Shown here: in pieces, positions 52,346-61,292 of the stretch | Position numbering within the stretch: the stretch's first letter is position 1 | Layout: each line of letters opens with the position of its first letter | Source of the DNA: UBA10518 sp022837185 | Lineage (GTDB): Bacteria; Desulfobacterota; Desulfobulbia; Desulfobulbales; Desulfobulbaceae | Length of the DNA: 64,000 nt | Direction: 5' to 3' | Assembly (NCBI GenBank): GCA_034007705.1 | Contig: JAVEQK010000008.1 | Location: 52,793 to 116,792, forward strand | Notes under the pieces: generated by a model | The model's database searches: none | Told to the model about the DNA's origin: nothing | Seen by the model: the letters and a program-made list of their open reading frames with translations, nothing else | Made by a program: the position numbers and the translations under genes

Positions 52346-52864
52346 ATGAGGGAGCAGCAGGAATTCACCCATTTTGACGCTGCCGGTAATGCCCGGATGG
52401 TCGACATAAGCGGGAAAGACACCACCAGTCGGCTGGCCGTTGCCGCCGGCAGAGTGATTATGGCGCCGGAAACCTGGCGCATGGTTCGGGAAGGGCGGGC
52501 CGCCAAGGGTGATGCGCTCGGAGTCGCCCGGATCGCGGGCATAATGGCGGCCAAAAAAGTTGACAGTCTGATTCCCCTCTGCCACCCGCTGGCGGTGAAC
52601 AGGGTGGATATTGATTTTTCTTTTGAGGAGGACGGCCGTTCCGTTGCCATTCGGGCCACGGTGGGCATCAACGGCAGGACCGGAGTTGAAATGGAGGCTC
52701 TGACAGCCGTTGCCGTTGCGGCCCTGACCTTGTATGACATGTGCAAGGCGGTGGATAAAAACATGGTGATTGCCGATATCCGGCTGCTGGAAAAAAGCGG
52801 CGGGAAAAGCGGAAAGTATGTCAGGGAACAGCAACAGAAACAGGGAACAAAGACAGGCGGATAG
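52346..52864 (+). CDS. moaC: Cyclic pyranopterin monophosphate synthase
   Basis: 172 residues. Second step of molybdenum/tungsten cofactor synthesis. Landmarks: TSRLAVAAGRV, GDALGVARIAGIMAAKKVDSLIPLCHPL, and GVEMEALTAVAVAALTLYDMCKAVDK with the catalytic Lys/Asp region. The C-terminal tail is Gln/Lys-rich. It follows dnaJ at three bases, implying co-expression; other moa genes are elsewhere. Confidence 0.95.
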   Translation: MREQQEFTHFDAAGNARMVDISGKDTTSRLAVAAGRVIMAPETWRMVREGRAAKGDALGVARIAGIMAAKKVDSLIPLCHPLAVNRVDIDFSFEEDGRSVAIRATVGINGRTGVEMEALTAVAVAALTLYDMCKAVDKNMVIADIRLLEKSGGKSGKYVREQQQKQGTKTGG

Positions 52865-52886
52865 TATCTGCAGAGCGGAGAATGAT

Positions 52887-53249
52887 ATGAATGACGAGCA
52901 GCTCAAGAAATTCAAGGCACAGCTTGAAGAGATGAGGGCGAAAATTATCAGTGATGTTGAGCAGACGCTCACCGACATGACCACCCAGACCGGAAACATC
53001 CCGGATCCCAATGACAGGGCGACGGTGGAATCTGACAGGAACTTCGAGCTGCGGATCAGGGACCGGGAGCGGAAGCTGATGAACAAGATCGAGGAGGCCC
53101 TGGCCCGCATCGATGAGGGCACCTATGGGATCTGCGATAGCTGCGGCGAGGATATTGCCGAGAAGAGGCTTGAAGCCCGCCCGGTGGCAAAATACTGCAT
53201 AGACTGCAAGACAAAACAGGAACAGCGCGAAAAAGCGCAGGGCAGGTAG
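52887..53249 (+). CDS. dksA: DksA/TraR-family zinc-finger regulator
   Basis: 120 residues from ATG 52887 (GCGGAG upstream), the usual beginning MNDEQLKKFKAQLEEMR; longer starts overlap moaC. Coiled coil at 1-80 with the tip containing the acidic pair DPNDRATVESDRN, then zinc finger CDSCGEDIAEKRLEARPVAKYCIDC. DksA acts with ppGpp in the secondary channel of RNA polymerase. The tip keeps D-x-x-D, so an active DksA is plausible. Confidence 0.9.
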   Translation: MNDEQLKKFKAQLEEMRAKIISDVEQTLTDMTTQTGNIPDPNDRATVESDRNFELRIRDRERKLMNKIEEALARIDEGTYGICDSCGEDIAEKRLEARPVAKYCIDCKTKQEQREKAQGR

Positions 53250-53255
53250 CTTGCC

Positions 53256-54254
53256 ATGCCCGAATTACGAAAAGATCCGATCCTCGGACGCTGGATCATC
53301 ATCTCCAAGGAGCGCAGCCAGCGGCCGACAGATTTTGTCATTGAAGAGTTCAAATCGACGGGAGGCTTCTGCCCCCTTTGCCCGGGCAATGAAAAGACCA
53401 CTCCCAGTGAGGTCATGGTCCTGGGCAGGGAACCCGGCTTGCCCCCCAATTCCGCCGGCTGGCAGTTACGGGTCGTCCCCAACAAGTTTCCGGCCCTTGT
53501 CATCGAAGGCGAACTGCTGAAAGAAGGCGAGGGGCTTTACGACCGGATGAACGGCATCGGCGCCCATGAAGTCGTCGTTGAGAGCCCGGGGCATGAGGAC
53601 CGCTTCGTCTATCTTCCCCCCGAACAGATGATTCTGGTCTTCAAGGCATTCAAGAACCGCATTCTCGATCTTTCCCGGGACCCCCGATTCCTGTACGTGA
53701 TGGTTTTCAAAAATTACGGCCGCGCCGCCGGCGCCTCGCTTGAGCATCCGCACTCGCAGCTGGTCGCCCTGCCGATCCTGCCGCGCATGGTCACCTCGGA
53801 ACTGGAGGGGACCCTGTCCTATTACAAGTACAAAGACAGGTGCATCTACTGCGACATCATCCGCCAGGAGCTGCAGCAGGATATCCGCCTGGTCTGCCAG
53901 AACGACAGGTTTGTCTGCCTGACGCCCTTCGCTCCCCGTTCGCCTTTTGAGATGTGGATACTTCCCAAGCAGCACAGTTCGTCCTATACGGATCAGTCGG
54001 AGGAATCCCTCGAACGTCTGGTAAATATTTTCTCTGAAAGCATGCGGCGTCTGGACGCGTGCATCCCCAACGTACCGTACAATTTCGTTCTGCATACCCA
54101 GCCCCTGCGATCAGCTCCCCTGGAACACTATCACTGGCACTTTGAAATAGTGCCCAAGCTGACCAGCATAGCGGGTTTTGAGTGGGGCTCGGGTTTCTAT
54201 ATCAACCCAATGCCGCCGGAGGATACGTGCAAGTATCTGCGGGAAGCATTATAG
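53256..54254 (+). CDS. galT: Galactose-1-phosphate uridylyltransferase
   Basis: 332 residues, HIT superfamily. Exchanges UMP between UDP-glucose and galactose-1-phosphate (or acts on a related hexose phosphate). Zinc site CPLCPGNE and CIYCDI, RVVPNKFPAL, GAHEVVVESPGHE, active-site ASLEHPHSQLVALP with the nucleophilic His, and HYHWHFEIVPKLT. Many Desulfobacterota keep this gene without a full Leloir pathway, so ADP-glucose phosphorylase type activity is possible. Followed by a response regulator after nine bases. Confidence 0.9.
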   Translation: MPELRKDPILGRWIIISKERSQRPTDFVIEEFKSTGGFCPLCPGNEKTTPSEVMVLGREPGLPPNSAGWQLRVVPNKFPALVIEGELLKEGEGLYDRMNGIGAHEVVVESPGHEDRFVYLPPEQMILVFKAFKNRILDLSRDPRFLYVMVFKNYGRAAGASLEHPHSQLVALPILPRMVTSELEGTLSYYKYKDRCIYCDIIRQELQQDIRLVCQNDRFVCLTPFAPRSPFEMWILPKQHSSSYTDQSEESLERLVNIFSESMRRLDACIPNVPYNFVLHTQPLRSAPLEHYHWHFEIVPKLTSIAGFEWGSGFYINPMPPEDTCKYLREAL

Positions 54255-54263
54255 GAGGGACAT

Positions 54264-54620
54264 TTGGACAGGAAACGCATACTTCTGGTTGATGACGAGG
54301 AAGGCATTCAACTGTTGTACCGGGAGGAGTTCGAAGAGGATGGGTATGAAGTGATTGCCGCCTACAACGGCGAAGAGGCCCTGGAAAAGTTCAGCCAGGA
54401 GCCTCCCGACCTGGTCATTCTTGACATCAATATGCCCGGCATGAACGGCATTGAAGTGCTGCGCCGCATGAAGGAGATCAACCCCAATCTTCCGGTAATC
54501 CTCAGCTCCGCCTATCAGGAGTATAAGCAGGATTTCGGCTCCTGGGCATCGGAAGAGTACATTGTCAAGTCCGCCAACATGGATGAGCTGAAAAACGCCG
54601 TCCGCAAGCACCTGGAATAA
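54264..54620 (+). CDS. Single-domain response regulator (CheY-like)
   Basis: 118 residues from TTG 54264, with AGGAGGGA ahead. Complete receiver fold: VDDEEG at 8-13, phospho-acceptor Asp in VILDINMPGMNG near 52, Ser/Thr switch in ILSSAYQEY and Lys in IVKSANMDELK. The usual Lys-Pro is Lys-Ser. No output domain. Co-transcribed with galT; partner kinase not in the neighbourhood. Confidence 0.88.
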   Translation: MDRKRILLVDDEEGIQLLYREEFEEDGYEVIAAYNGEEALEKFSQEPPDLVILDINMPGMNGIEVLRRMKEINPNLPVILSSAYQEYKQDFGSWASEEYIVKSANMDELKNAVRKHLE

Positions 54621-54738
54621 GCACGGAAAAGACGCGCCGGCAGGCTTCCCGGTTCCCGGGGCGGCTGCGGGAGCCCGCTGGAGGGGGCTTGTTGATGCAC
54701 GGGTGTTATCCATCTCCGGGCGGCTGCCGCTCCCTGTC

Positions 54739-55479
54739 ATGAAAGACATCCAGAATTTACGCGACGATCGACGGATCAATATCCGCAAGGTCGGCGTCAG
54801 GAGGATATCCTACCCGGTCACGGTCCTGGACAAGGCCAGACGGATCCAGAAGACAGTGGCCACGGTCAACATGTACGTAAACCTGCCGCACCGTTTCAAG
54901 GGAACGCATATGAGCCGGTTCATTGAAATTCTCAACCGGTTTCACGGCGAGATCAACCTGAAGAGTTTTCATCGCATCCTGCAGGAGATGAAGGACCGGC
55001 TCAACGCCGAAGCGGCCCACATGGAAATTCAGTTTCCGTATTTTCTCCAGCGCGGGCAGTCCCCCATTGGCACGGAGCGCATTGAATGCAGGATGCACGG
55101 CACTCTCCAGGAGACCGACGACCTGGTGATGGAGATAACAGTGCCGGTTTTTTCGCCGACCGCGGTGAGCCGACCCGGGGTTCTGCCCGGCTCGCTGGGC
55201 CGGTGGGGAACGGTCAGGGTGAGCGTCCGGTTCAACAGGTTTATCTGGATTGAGGACCTGATCGGCTTGGTCGAACAGGGCATCACGGCTGATTCTGACC
55301 GTCCCGGTTCGGTGGAGGCAATGACCAGGAACCTGGGCCGGGTTATTGCAAGTGATCCGGCGATTTCCTGGTTCAACGTGGTGGTGGAAAATCTGGCGGC
55401 AGGGTATGCGACCTTTGCTTCCCTTGAAGGGGGAGGCAGGCCGGGCATTGAAGGGAAGGGAAAGAGCGCGCGATCATGA
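54739..55479 (+). CDS. Degenerate FolE2 paralogue lacking the active-site residues
   Basis: 246 residues from ATG 54739 (MKDIQNLRDDRRINIRKVGVRRISYPVTVLDKA, a classical FolE2 beginning); a GTG 12 codons upstream is open. The middle and C-terminal parts align without gaps to the intact FolE2 of this window, yet the stretch that should contain CPCSKEIS...AHNQR reads VFSPTAVSRPGVLPGSLGRW with no Cys, and the later Glu (EKFVTEQ) and HKHS motifs are absent as well. It cannot be a cyclohydrolase by the known mechanism. Four-base overlap with glyS. It may be a binding or regulatory protein. Confidence 0.8.
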   Translation: MKDIQNLRDDRRINIRKVGVRRISYPVTVLDKARRIQKTVATVNMYVNLPHRFKGTHMSRFIEILNRFHGEINLKSFHRILQEMKDRLNAEAAHMEIQFPYFLQRGQSPIGTERIECRMHGTLQETDDLVMEITVPVFSPTAVSRPGVLPGSLGRWGTVRVSVRFNRFIWIEDLIGLVEQGITADSDRPGSVEAMTRNLGRVIASDPAISWFNVVVENLAAGYATFASLEGGGRPGIEGKGKSARS

Positions 55480-57560
55480 GTGAATTGCTTTTTGAAATAG
55501 GAACCGAGGAGATACCGGCGGGATATATTCAGCCGGCGCTGCAGTTTATCCGGGAAAACGCCGGCAACCTTTTTCGCGAGCTGGGGCTGGTGCATGGAGA
55601 AATCAAGACCATGGGCACCCCGCGCCGTCTCGCCATGGCGGTGTACGATCTGCAGGAAAAGCAGCCTGACCGGGTCGTTGAACACATCGGCCCCGCCGCA
55701 AAGGCTGGTTTCGATGAAGCGGGGAATCCTACCCGGGCGGCCGCGGGTTTTGCCCGGTCACGGGGTGTTGCCGTTGAAGAGCTGAAGGTCGCCGTCACGC
55801 CCAGGGGGGAATATCTGGTGGCCGTTGAACAGGTCAAGGGCCGCTACACCCGGGACCTCCTGCCCGATCTCCTGGCCACCCTCATCCGAACCATTCCCTT
55901 TCCCAAGTCCATGCGCTGGGGCGAGGGAACCATCACCTTCGCCCGGCCCATTCAGTGGCTGCTGGCGCTGTACGACGGAGAACCGCTGGAACTGGCCATT
56001 GATGGCCTGCGGGCCGGAACAGTGACCTGCGGGCACCGGTTCATGGCGCCGGAGCCCGTCAGGGTGGGGAGCTGTCGTCACTATATCGATCTGCTCCGGG
56101 AGCGGCGGGTCCTGGTTGAACCGGAAGAACGGCGGGAGGCAGTGGTCCGGCAGGTCAGGACGGCGGTCGAGCAGCGGTCCGGAGAGGCCGGAGCCGTTCC
56201 CGTCCTGGACGAGGAACTGATCGATACGGTGACCAATCTCGTTGAAATGCCCTGGGGGATATGCGGCCGTTTTGACGCCCGGTTTCTTGAATTGCCCCGC
56301 GAAGTGCTCATCACCTCCATGCGCGAACATCAGAAGTATTTTCCGGTGGCCGGGAGCGACGGCGGTCTGCTGCCCCTGTTCGTGGCGGTGAACAACACCC
56401 AGGTCGAAGATCTCGACCTGGCCGCGAGCGGGCATCAACGTGTCCTCCGGGCACGATTGGAGGACGCCCTGTTTTTTTTCCGCGAGGATAAAAAACGAAA
56501 ACTGGGCGACCGGTATCCCGATCTGGCCGGCATCGTCTTCCACCATCGACTGGGAACAATGCTGGAAAAATCCGAACGGGTGGCGGCCCTGGCCCGCTGG
56601 ATTGCCGGACTGATTGATCCGTCCCGCGAAGAACCTGTCGCCCGGGCGGCCATGCTGGCCAAATGCGACCTGTTAACCGAAATGGTGGGAGAATTTCCTT
56701 CCCTGCAGGGGATAATCGGCAGGGAGTACGCTTCCCTGGACGACGAAACGGCGGAGGTCGCCGACGCCGTTCATGAACATTACAAACCTGTCCGGGCCGG
56801 CGGGGAGCTGCCGGCCGGCCGGGTCGGGGCCATTGTCGGCATGGCCGACCGGCTTGACACCCTGGCCGGATGCTTTGCCATCGGGGAAAAGCCGACGGGG
56901 ACCACCGATCCCTTCGGACTCCGGAGGCAGGCCCTCGGTCTGCTGCATATCCTGCTGCATCACCGGGTGCACCTCTCACTGACCGATCTGGTTGGACGGG
57001 CCCTCGACGGGTATCGCTCCTCTGTGGAAATCGCCCCGGGCGCGGCGGAACAGATAATGGACTTCATCCGCCTCCGTTTTGAGAACGATGTCATCGCTTC
57101 CGGAACCAGGCCCGAGGTCGTGGCGGCGGCGACCTCCGTCGGTTTTGATGATGTGGCGGACTGCATGGCCCGTGTCCGGGGGCTTGAAGCCATCAGGGCC
57201 CGGGAGGAGTTCACGGTTCTGGCCGGTTCGTTCAAGCGGATCAGAAACATCATCAAGGAGAACAGGGAGACAATCATTGATGAACGGTTGTTGGCCGATG
57301 ACGCCGAAAAGGAACTGCATTCGACGTTTCTCGCGGTCAAGTCGGCGGCCGCGCCCTTCCTGGAAAAACGGCAGTATGACCAGGCCCTTGCGGTCATGCT
57401 GCAGATGAAGGAGCCGGTGGACAGGTTTTTTGACCAGGTCATGGTCATGACCGAGGACGAGGCCGTCCGCCGCAACCGTCTTAATCTGCTGACGGCTCTC
57501 GGACAGCTTGTCCTCAGGGTTGGCGATATTTCCAGGATGCATCTTGAGGGAGCCTCCTGA
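55476..57560 (+). CDS. glyS: Glycyl-tRNA synthetase beta subunit
   Basis: 694 residues of the alpha2beta2 bacterial enzyme. ELLFEIGTEEIPAGYIQPAL at the start, MRWGEGTITFARPIQWLLALYD, the HD-domain-like region EMVGEFPSLQGIIGREYA, TTDPFGLRRQALG, and the C-terminal anticodon-binding domain (SFKRIRNIIKEN). The alpha-subunit gene glyQ normally precedes it but is replaced here by the FolE2 paralogue; glyQ must be elsewhere. Overlaps the upstream gene. Confidence 0.96.
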   Translation: MSELLFEIGTEEIPAGYIQPALQFIRENAGNLFRELGLVHGEIKTMGTPRRLAMAVYDLQEKQPDRVVEHIGPAAKAGFDEAGNPTRAAAGFARSRGVAVEELKVAVTPRGEYLVAVEQVKGRYTRDLLPDLLATLIRTIPFPKSMRWGEGTITFARPIQWLLALYDGEPLELAIDGLRAGTVTCGHRFMAPEPVRVGSCRHYIDLLRERRVLVEPEERREAVVRQVRTAVEQRSGEAGAVPVLDEELIDTVTNLVEMPWGICGRFDARFLELPREVLITSMREHQKYFPVAGSDGGLLPLFVAVNNTQVEDLDLAASGHQRVLRARLEDALFFFREDKKRKLGDRYPDLAGIVFHHRLGTMLEKSERVAALARWIAGLIDPSREEPVARAAMLAKCDLLTEMVGEFPSLQGIIGREYASLDDETAEVADAVHEHYKPVRAGGELPAGRVGAIVGMADRLDTLAGCFAIGEKPTGTTDPFGLRRQALGLLHILLHHRVHLSLTDLVGRALDGYRSSVEIAPGAAEQIMDFIRLRFENDVIASGTRPEVVAAATSVGFDDVADCMARVRGLEAIRAREEFTVLAGSFKRIRNIIKENRETIIDERLLADDAEKELHSTFLAVKSAAAPFLEKRQYDQALAVMLQMKEPVDRFFDQVMVMTEDEAVRRNRLNLLTALGQLVLRVGDISRMHLEGAS

Positions 57561-57762
57561 ACGCCGCTCCCGTCCGCACAAACCGATAATCGGCGTGGCG
57601 GCCGAGACCCCGGCACTGCGCCGGACGACGGGAGAAGATGAAAATGATCCGGTTGGCCCGAGAACCCGGGGCGGGTCAGCCTCTCCGTACTTTTCCGTTG
57701 CCCGGTCTTTTTCCAACTATCCGAATTTCTTTGTAAAAATTTCCGGTCCCCACGGGTACTGC

Positions 57763-57791
57763 TTGACGAATGCGGCCGCAGATGTTATTTG
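57763..57791 (+). promoter_or_regulatory. Promoter of the tRNA-Leu gene
   Basis: TTGACG (57763-57768), 17 bases, TATTTG (57786-57791); tRNA begins 12 bases later. Confidence 0.6.
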
Positions 57792-57803
57792 TTTCAGTTT
57801 AGC

Positions 57804-57889
57804 GCGAGAGTGGCGGAACCGGTAGACGCACTAGACTTAGGATCTAGCGCACTGCGTGCGTGGGGGTTCAACTCCCCCCTCTCGCACCA
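57804..57889 (+). tRNA. tRNA-Leu (anticodon TAG)
   Basis: 86 bases with encoded CCA. Acceptor GCGAGAG/CTCTCGC, anticodon stem CTAGA/TCTAG with loop CTTAGGA, a long variable arm of class II tRNAs (CGCACTGCGTGCG) and T arm GGGGG-TTCAACT-CCCCC. Discriminator A. Reads CUA/CUG leucine codons. Confidence 0.95.
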
Positions 57890-57974
57890 GCCGTTAGACG
57901 ATGCTGTATCCGAAAAAAACAACCTCACTATTTTAAGCTGCCTGCGGGCGAAACGGTAAAAAGGAATGCACCCC

Positions 57975-59303
57975 ATGGATGTTGTCGTAGAAAATGTCAG
58001 TGATCTGACGAAAAAACTTTCCATAACCCTTCCCAAGGATGAGGTGAAAAAGGAACTGGACAAGGCCTATAGCAAGCTGAACAGGGAAATCAGCCTCAAG
58101 GGTTTTCGCCGCGGCAAGGTGCCGCTGTCGGTGCTGCAGAAGAATTTTCGCGACCGGGTCGAAGCCGAAGTGGGGGAAAAACTGGTGCAGGCGACCTATT
58201 TTGATGCCGTTGAAAAGGAAAAGCTGGATGCGGTCGTCCACCCCGAGATCAAGGAGCATACCTTCAGGGAGGACGGTACCTTTGTCTATGTGGCGGAGGT
58301 TGATGTCAAACCCGTGGTCGAGGTGCAGGAATATAAAGGACTGGAAATAGAAAAACCGGTTGTAGAGGCCACCGATGCCGAGGTGGAGGCGAAAATCGAG
58401 CAGCTGCGCCGCCAGCACAGCGTACTCCGCAGTGCCGACGACGATTATGCGATATGCAGGGATGATGTGGCGATTGTCGATTTCCAGGGTTTTCATGAAG
58501 GCAAGGTCATGAAGGAGGTCCACAATGAAGATTATTCCGTCGACGTCGGCGCCGGTAGCCTGGGCGACGAGTTTGAGGAGAAGCTCATCGGCCTGAAAAA
58601 AGGTGACAAGACACTGTACGAAGTTGAATTCCCTCCGGAATATCCCAACCCGATTCTGGCCGGCAAAAAAGTTGAGTTCAAGGTCGATGTCAAGGGAGTG
58701 AAGCAGCGGCTCAAGCCCGCGGTCGATGATGAATTCGCCAAGGATGTCAATAAGGACTATGCGACGATCGATGACCTCAGAAACGGGATCAGGAACGAGA
58801 TCCTGAAGCAGAAGGAAGCCGCCCTGGAAGGGGACCTGGACGACAGGGTCATGCAGAAGCTTCTCGAGCAGAACCGCTTTGCCGTGCCGGAACGGCTTGT
58901 CCGGTACGAGATTGAAGAGATGATCAAACAGACCGAGGGCAACCTGCAGCGGAGCGGATTGACCCTGGAGTCCGCCGGCCTGAACCGGGACGAGCTTGCC
59001 GCCAGGAATCGGGAGGTCGCCGAAAGGCGCGTGCGCGGAGATTTTATTTTAAAAAAGATTGCCGAGCTTGAAAATATTCAGATAAATGACGAAGATATAG
59101 AACGGGGCTACAAACGCATCGCCGATCAGTACAATATGACCGTTGCCGAGGTGAAGCAGTTTTTCAAAAGGCGCGAGGAGATACTGCCTTTCATCAATGA
59201 ATTGCTCAACGAAAAAATTCTGCACTTCCTTCGTGAGCACGCCAAGCTGATCGATGCCCCCCCTGCCTCCGCTGATGCGGAAGGGACCGGCAACCAGCCG
59301 TAA
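57975..59303 (+). CDS. tig: Trigger factor
   Basis: 442 residues from ATG 57975; ATG 57966 is too near the AAGGA site. Ribosome-bound chaperone and prolyl isomerase. N-terminal ribosome-binding domain with the signature FRRGKVPLSVL (usual GFRKGKVP), PPIase domain about 160-245 (DDVAIVDFQGFHEGK, GDEFEEKLIGLKKGD), and the helical C-terminal arm. Starts the conserved tig-clpP-clpX-lon cluster. Separated from the tRNA by 85 bases. Confidence 0.96.
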   Translation: MDVVVENVSDLTKKLSITLPKDEVKKELDKAYSKLNREISLKGFRRGKVPLSVLQKNFRDRVEAEVGEKLVQATYFDAVEKEKLDAVVHPEIKEHTFREDGTFVYVAEVDVKPVVEVQEYKGLEIEKPVVEATDAEVEAKIEQLRRQHSVLRSADDDYAICRDDVAIVDFQGFHEGKVMKEVHNEDYSVDVGAGSLGDEFEEKLIGLKKGDKTLYEVEFPPEYPNPILAGKKVEFKVDVKGVKQRLKPAVDDEFAKDVNKDYATIDDLRNGIRNEILKQKEAALEGDLDDRVMQKLLEQNRFAVPERLVRYEIEEMIKQTEGNLQRSGLTLESAGLNRDELAARNREVAERRVRGDFILKKIAELENIQINDEDIERGYKRIADQYNMTVAEVKQFFKRREEILPFINELLNEKILHFLREHAKLIDAPPASADAEGTGNQP

Positions 59304-59411
59304 TCCTCATGCCGGTCGCCGATTCGCGGACAGGAGGCCCCGGGAGAAAGATCTCCCGTGGCGGGAAGCGGCTCGTGCCGTTCAGGAGAAAGTTTTGCTA
59401 GGAGATTCACC

Positions 59412-60020
59412 ATGAACCTGGTTCCCATCGTTATTGAACAGAGCCCCAGGGGGGAACGGGCCTTTGATATTTATTCGCGGCTGCTCAAGGAGCGGATCGT
59501 ATTTCTCGGCACCCCGGTGACCGATGAGATTTCCAGCCTGATCATTGCCCAGTTGCTGTTTCTGGAGGCCGATGATCCGGGAAAGGACATCACCTTTTAT
59601 ATCAATTCGCCCGGAGGTTCCGTTACCGCGGGACTGGCCATATACGACACCATGCAGTATGTCCGGTGCGACATCGCCACCCTGTGCATGGGGCAGGCCG
59701 CGTCCATGGGGGCATTTCTGCTGGCCGCCGGTACGGCCGGGAAAAGGTTTACCCTCCCCAATGCCAGGATCATGATTCATCAGCCCATGGGCGGATTTCA
59801 GGGGCAGGCGACCGATATCGACATCCATGCCCGGGAAATTCTCAGGCTGCGCGCCGACCTCAACCGGATCCTGGCCAAACATACCGGCAAGCCGCTGAAG
59901 AAGGTCCAGGCCGATACGGAGCGGGATTTCTTCATGAATGCCGAAGAAGCCTGTAAATACGGCATAGTGGATAGGGTTCTCGTCAGCCGTGAACAGACAG
60001 AAAGCGAGAAAAAGAAATGA
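59412..60020 (+). CDS. clpP: ATP-dependent Clp protease proteolytic subunit
   Basis: 202 residues from ATG 59412 with AGGAG ahead. Serine protease, double heptamer ring. Catalytic Ser98 in GQAASMGAFLLAAG, His123 in RIMIHQPMGG, and the Asp in DTERDFFMNAEEA. N-terminal IVIEQSPRGERAFDIYSRLLKERIVFLG is the family start. Overlaps clpX by four bases. Confidence 0.97.
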   Translation: MNLVPIVIEQSPRGERAFDIYSRLLKERIVFLGTPVTDEISSLIIAQLLFLEADDPGKDITFYINSPGGSVTAGLAIYDTMQYVRCDIATLCMGQAASMGAFLLAAGTAGKRFTLPNARIMIHQPMGGFQGQATDIDIHAREILRLRADLNRILAKHTGKPLKKVQADTERDFFMNAEEACKYGIVDRVLVSREQTESEKKK

Positions 60021-61285
60021 AAGATGATTTTCGTTCCGATCAGATGATTTCCTGCTCCTGCTCATTCTGCGGAAAGAACCAGGACGAGGTCAACAAGCTG
60101 GTTGCCGGTCCCAATGTCTATATCTGCGATGAATGCATCGAACTCTGCAATGAGATCGTCCAGGATTCGGTGGAAGCCGGCAAGGCGGGAGCCGGTCGGT
60201 TGAATGTCCTCAAACCCAAGGAAATCTACGCCTACCTGAACGAGTATGTCATCGGCCAGGAGTTCGCCAAGAAGGTCCTGTCCGTCGCCGTTCACAACCA
60301 TTACAAGCGGATCGAGTCAAGTGAATCGGGACAGCCGGGAGACGTGGAACTGCAGAAGAGCAATATCATCCTCATCGGCCCCACCGGCAGCGGTAAAACC
60401 CTTATGGCCCAGACATTGGCCAGGATCCTCAATGTTCCCTTCACCATCGCCGATGCCACGACACTGACCGAGGCGGGCTATGTGGGTGAGGACGTGGAGA
60501 ATATTCTGGTCAACCTGCTGCAGGCCGCCGATTATGACATTGAAATGGCGGAAAAGGGAATTATCTATATTGATGAGATTGACAAGATCGCCCGCAAGTC
60601 CGACAGTCCCTCCCTCACCCGGGATGTCTCCGGCGAGGGCGTGCAGCAGGCGCTTCTGAAAATCATCGAAGGAACGATGGCCTCCGTTCCCCCCAAGGGC
60701 GGCCGCAAACATCCCCAGCAGGAACTGGTGCGGATCAATACCCAGAATATCCTCTTCATCTGCGGCGGCGCCTTTGTCGGCCTGGACGCGGTCATCAAGC
60801 GCCGGTCGGGCACCAAGTCCATCGGCTTCGGCGCCGAGGTTGTCGCGGCCACCAAGAAGGAATTCGGGGAAATCATCGCCGAAATTCAACCCGAGGATCT
60901 CCTCAAGTTCGGCCTTATTCCCGAACTGGTCGGCAGGCTGCCGGTCATAGCCACCATGAATGAACTGACCGAGGACGACCTGGTCCGCATTCTTCAGGAA
61001 CCGAGAAACGCCTTGACCAGGCAGTATCAGAAATTGTTTGAATATGAGGGCATAACTCTGCGTTTCACCACCGGCGCCCTGCAGGCAATCGCGGCCAAGG
61101 CCCTGAAAAGGAAGTCCGGCGCCCGGGGGCTGCGTTCGGTCATGGAAGAGGCAATGCTTGAGGTCATGTTCGAACTCCCCTCCGAGGAGAATGTGACGGA
61201 ATGCGTCATCAATGAACAGGTCATCACCAACGGTGAGTATCCTGTTATTCTGTATGAAAGCCAGGAGGCCAAGAAAAGCGCCTGA
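60017..61285 (+). CDS. clpX: ATP-dependent Clp protease ATP-binding subunit ClpX
   Basis: 422 residues. N-terminal zinc-binding domain CSFCGKNQDEVNKLVAGPNVYICDECIELC, Walker A GPTGSGKTLMAQ, pore loop GYVGEDVE, Walker B IIYIDEIDKIARK, RKR-type loop and the sensor region. The ClpP-binding loop (IGF) appears in GTKSIGFGAEV. Unfoldase partner of ClpP, co-transcribed with it. Confidence 0.97.
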   Translation: MKDDFRSDQMISCSCSFCGKNQDEVNKLVAGPNVYICDECIELCNEIVQDSVEAGKAGAGRLNVLKPKEIYAYLNEYVIGQEFAKKVLSVAVHNHYKRIESSESGQPGDVELQKSNIILIGPTGSGKTLMAQTLARILNVPFTIADATTLTEAGYVGEDVENILVNLLQAADYDIEMAEKGIIYIDEIDKIARKSDSPSLTRDVSGEGVQQALLKIIEGTMASVPPKGGRKHPQQELVRINTQNILFICGGAFVGLDAVIKRRSGTKSIGFGAEVVAATKKEFGEIIAEIQPEDLLKFGLIPELVGRLPVIATMNELTEDDLVRILQEPRNALTRQYQKLFEYEGITLRFTTGALQAIAAKALKRKSGARGLRSVMEEAMLEVMFELPSEENVTECVINEQVITNGEYPVILYESQEAKKSA

Positions 61286-61292
61286 GTCAAGC

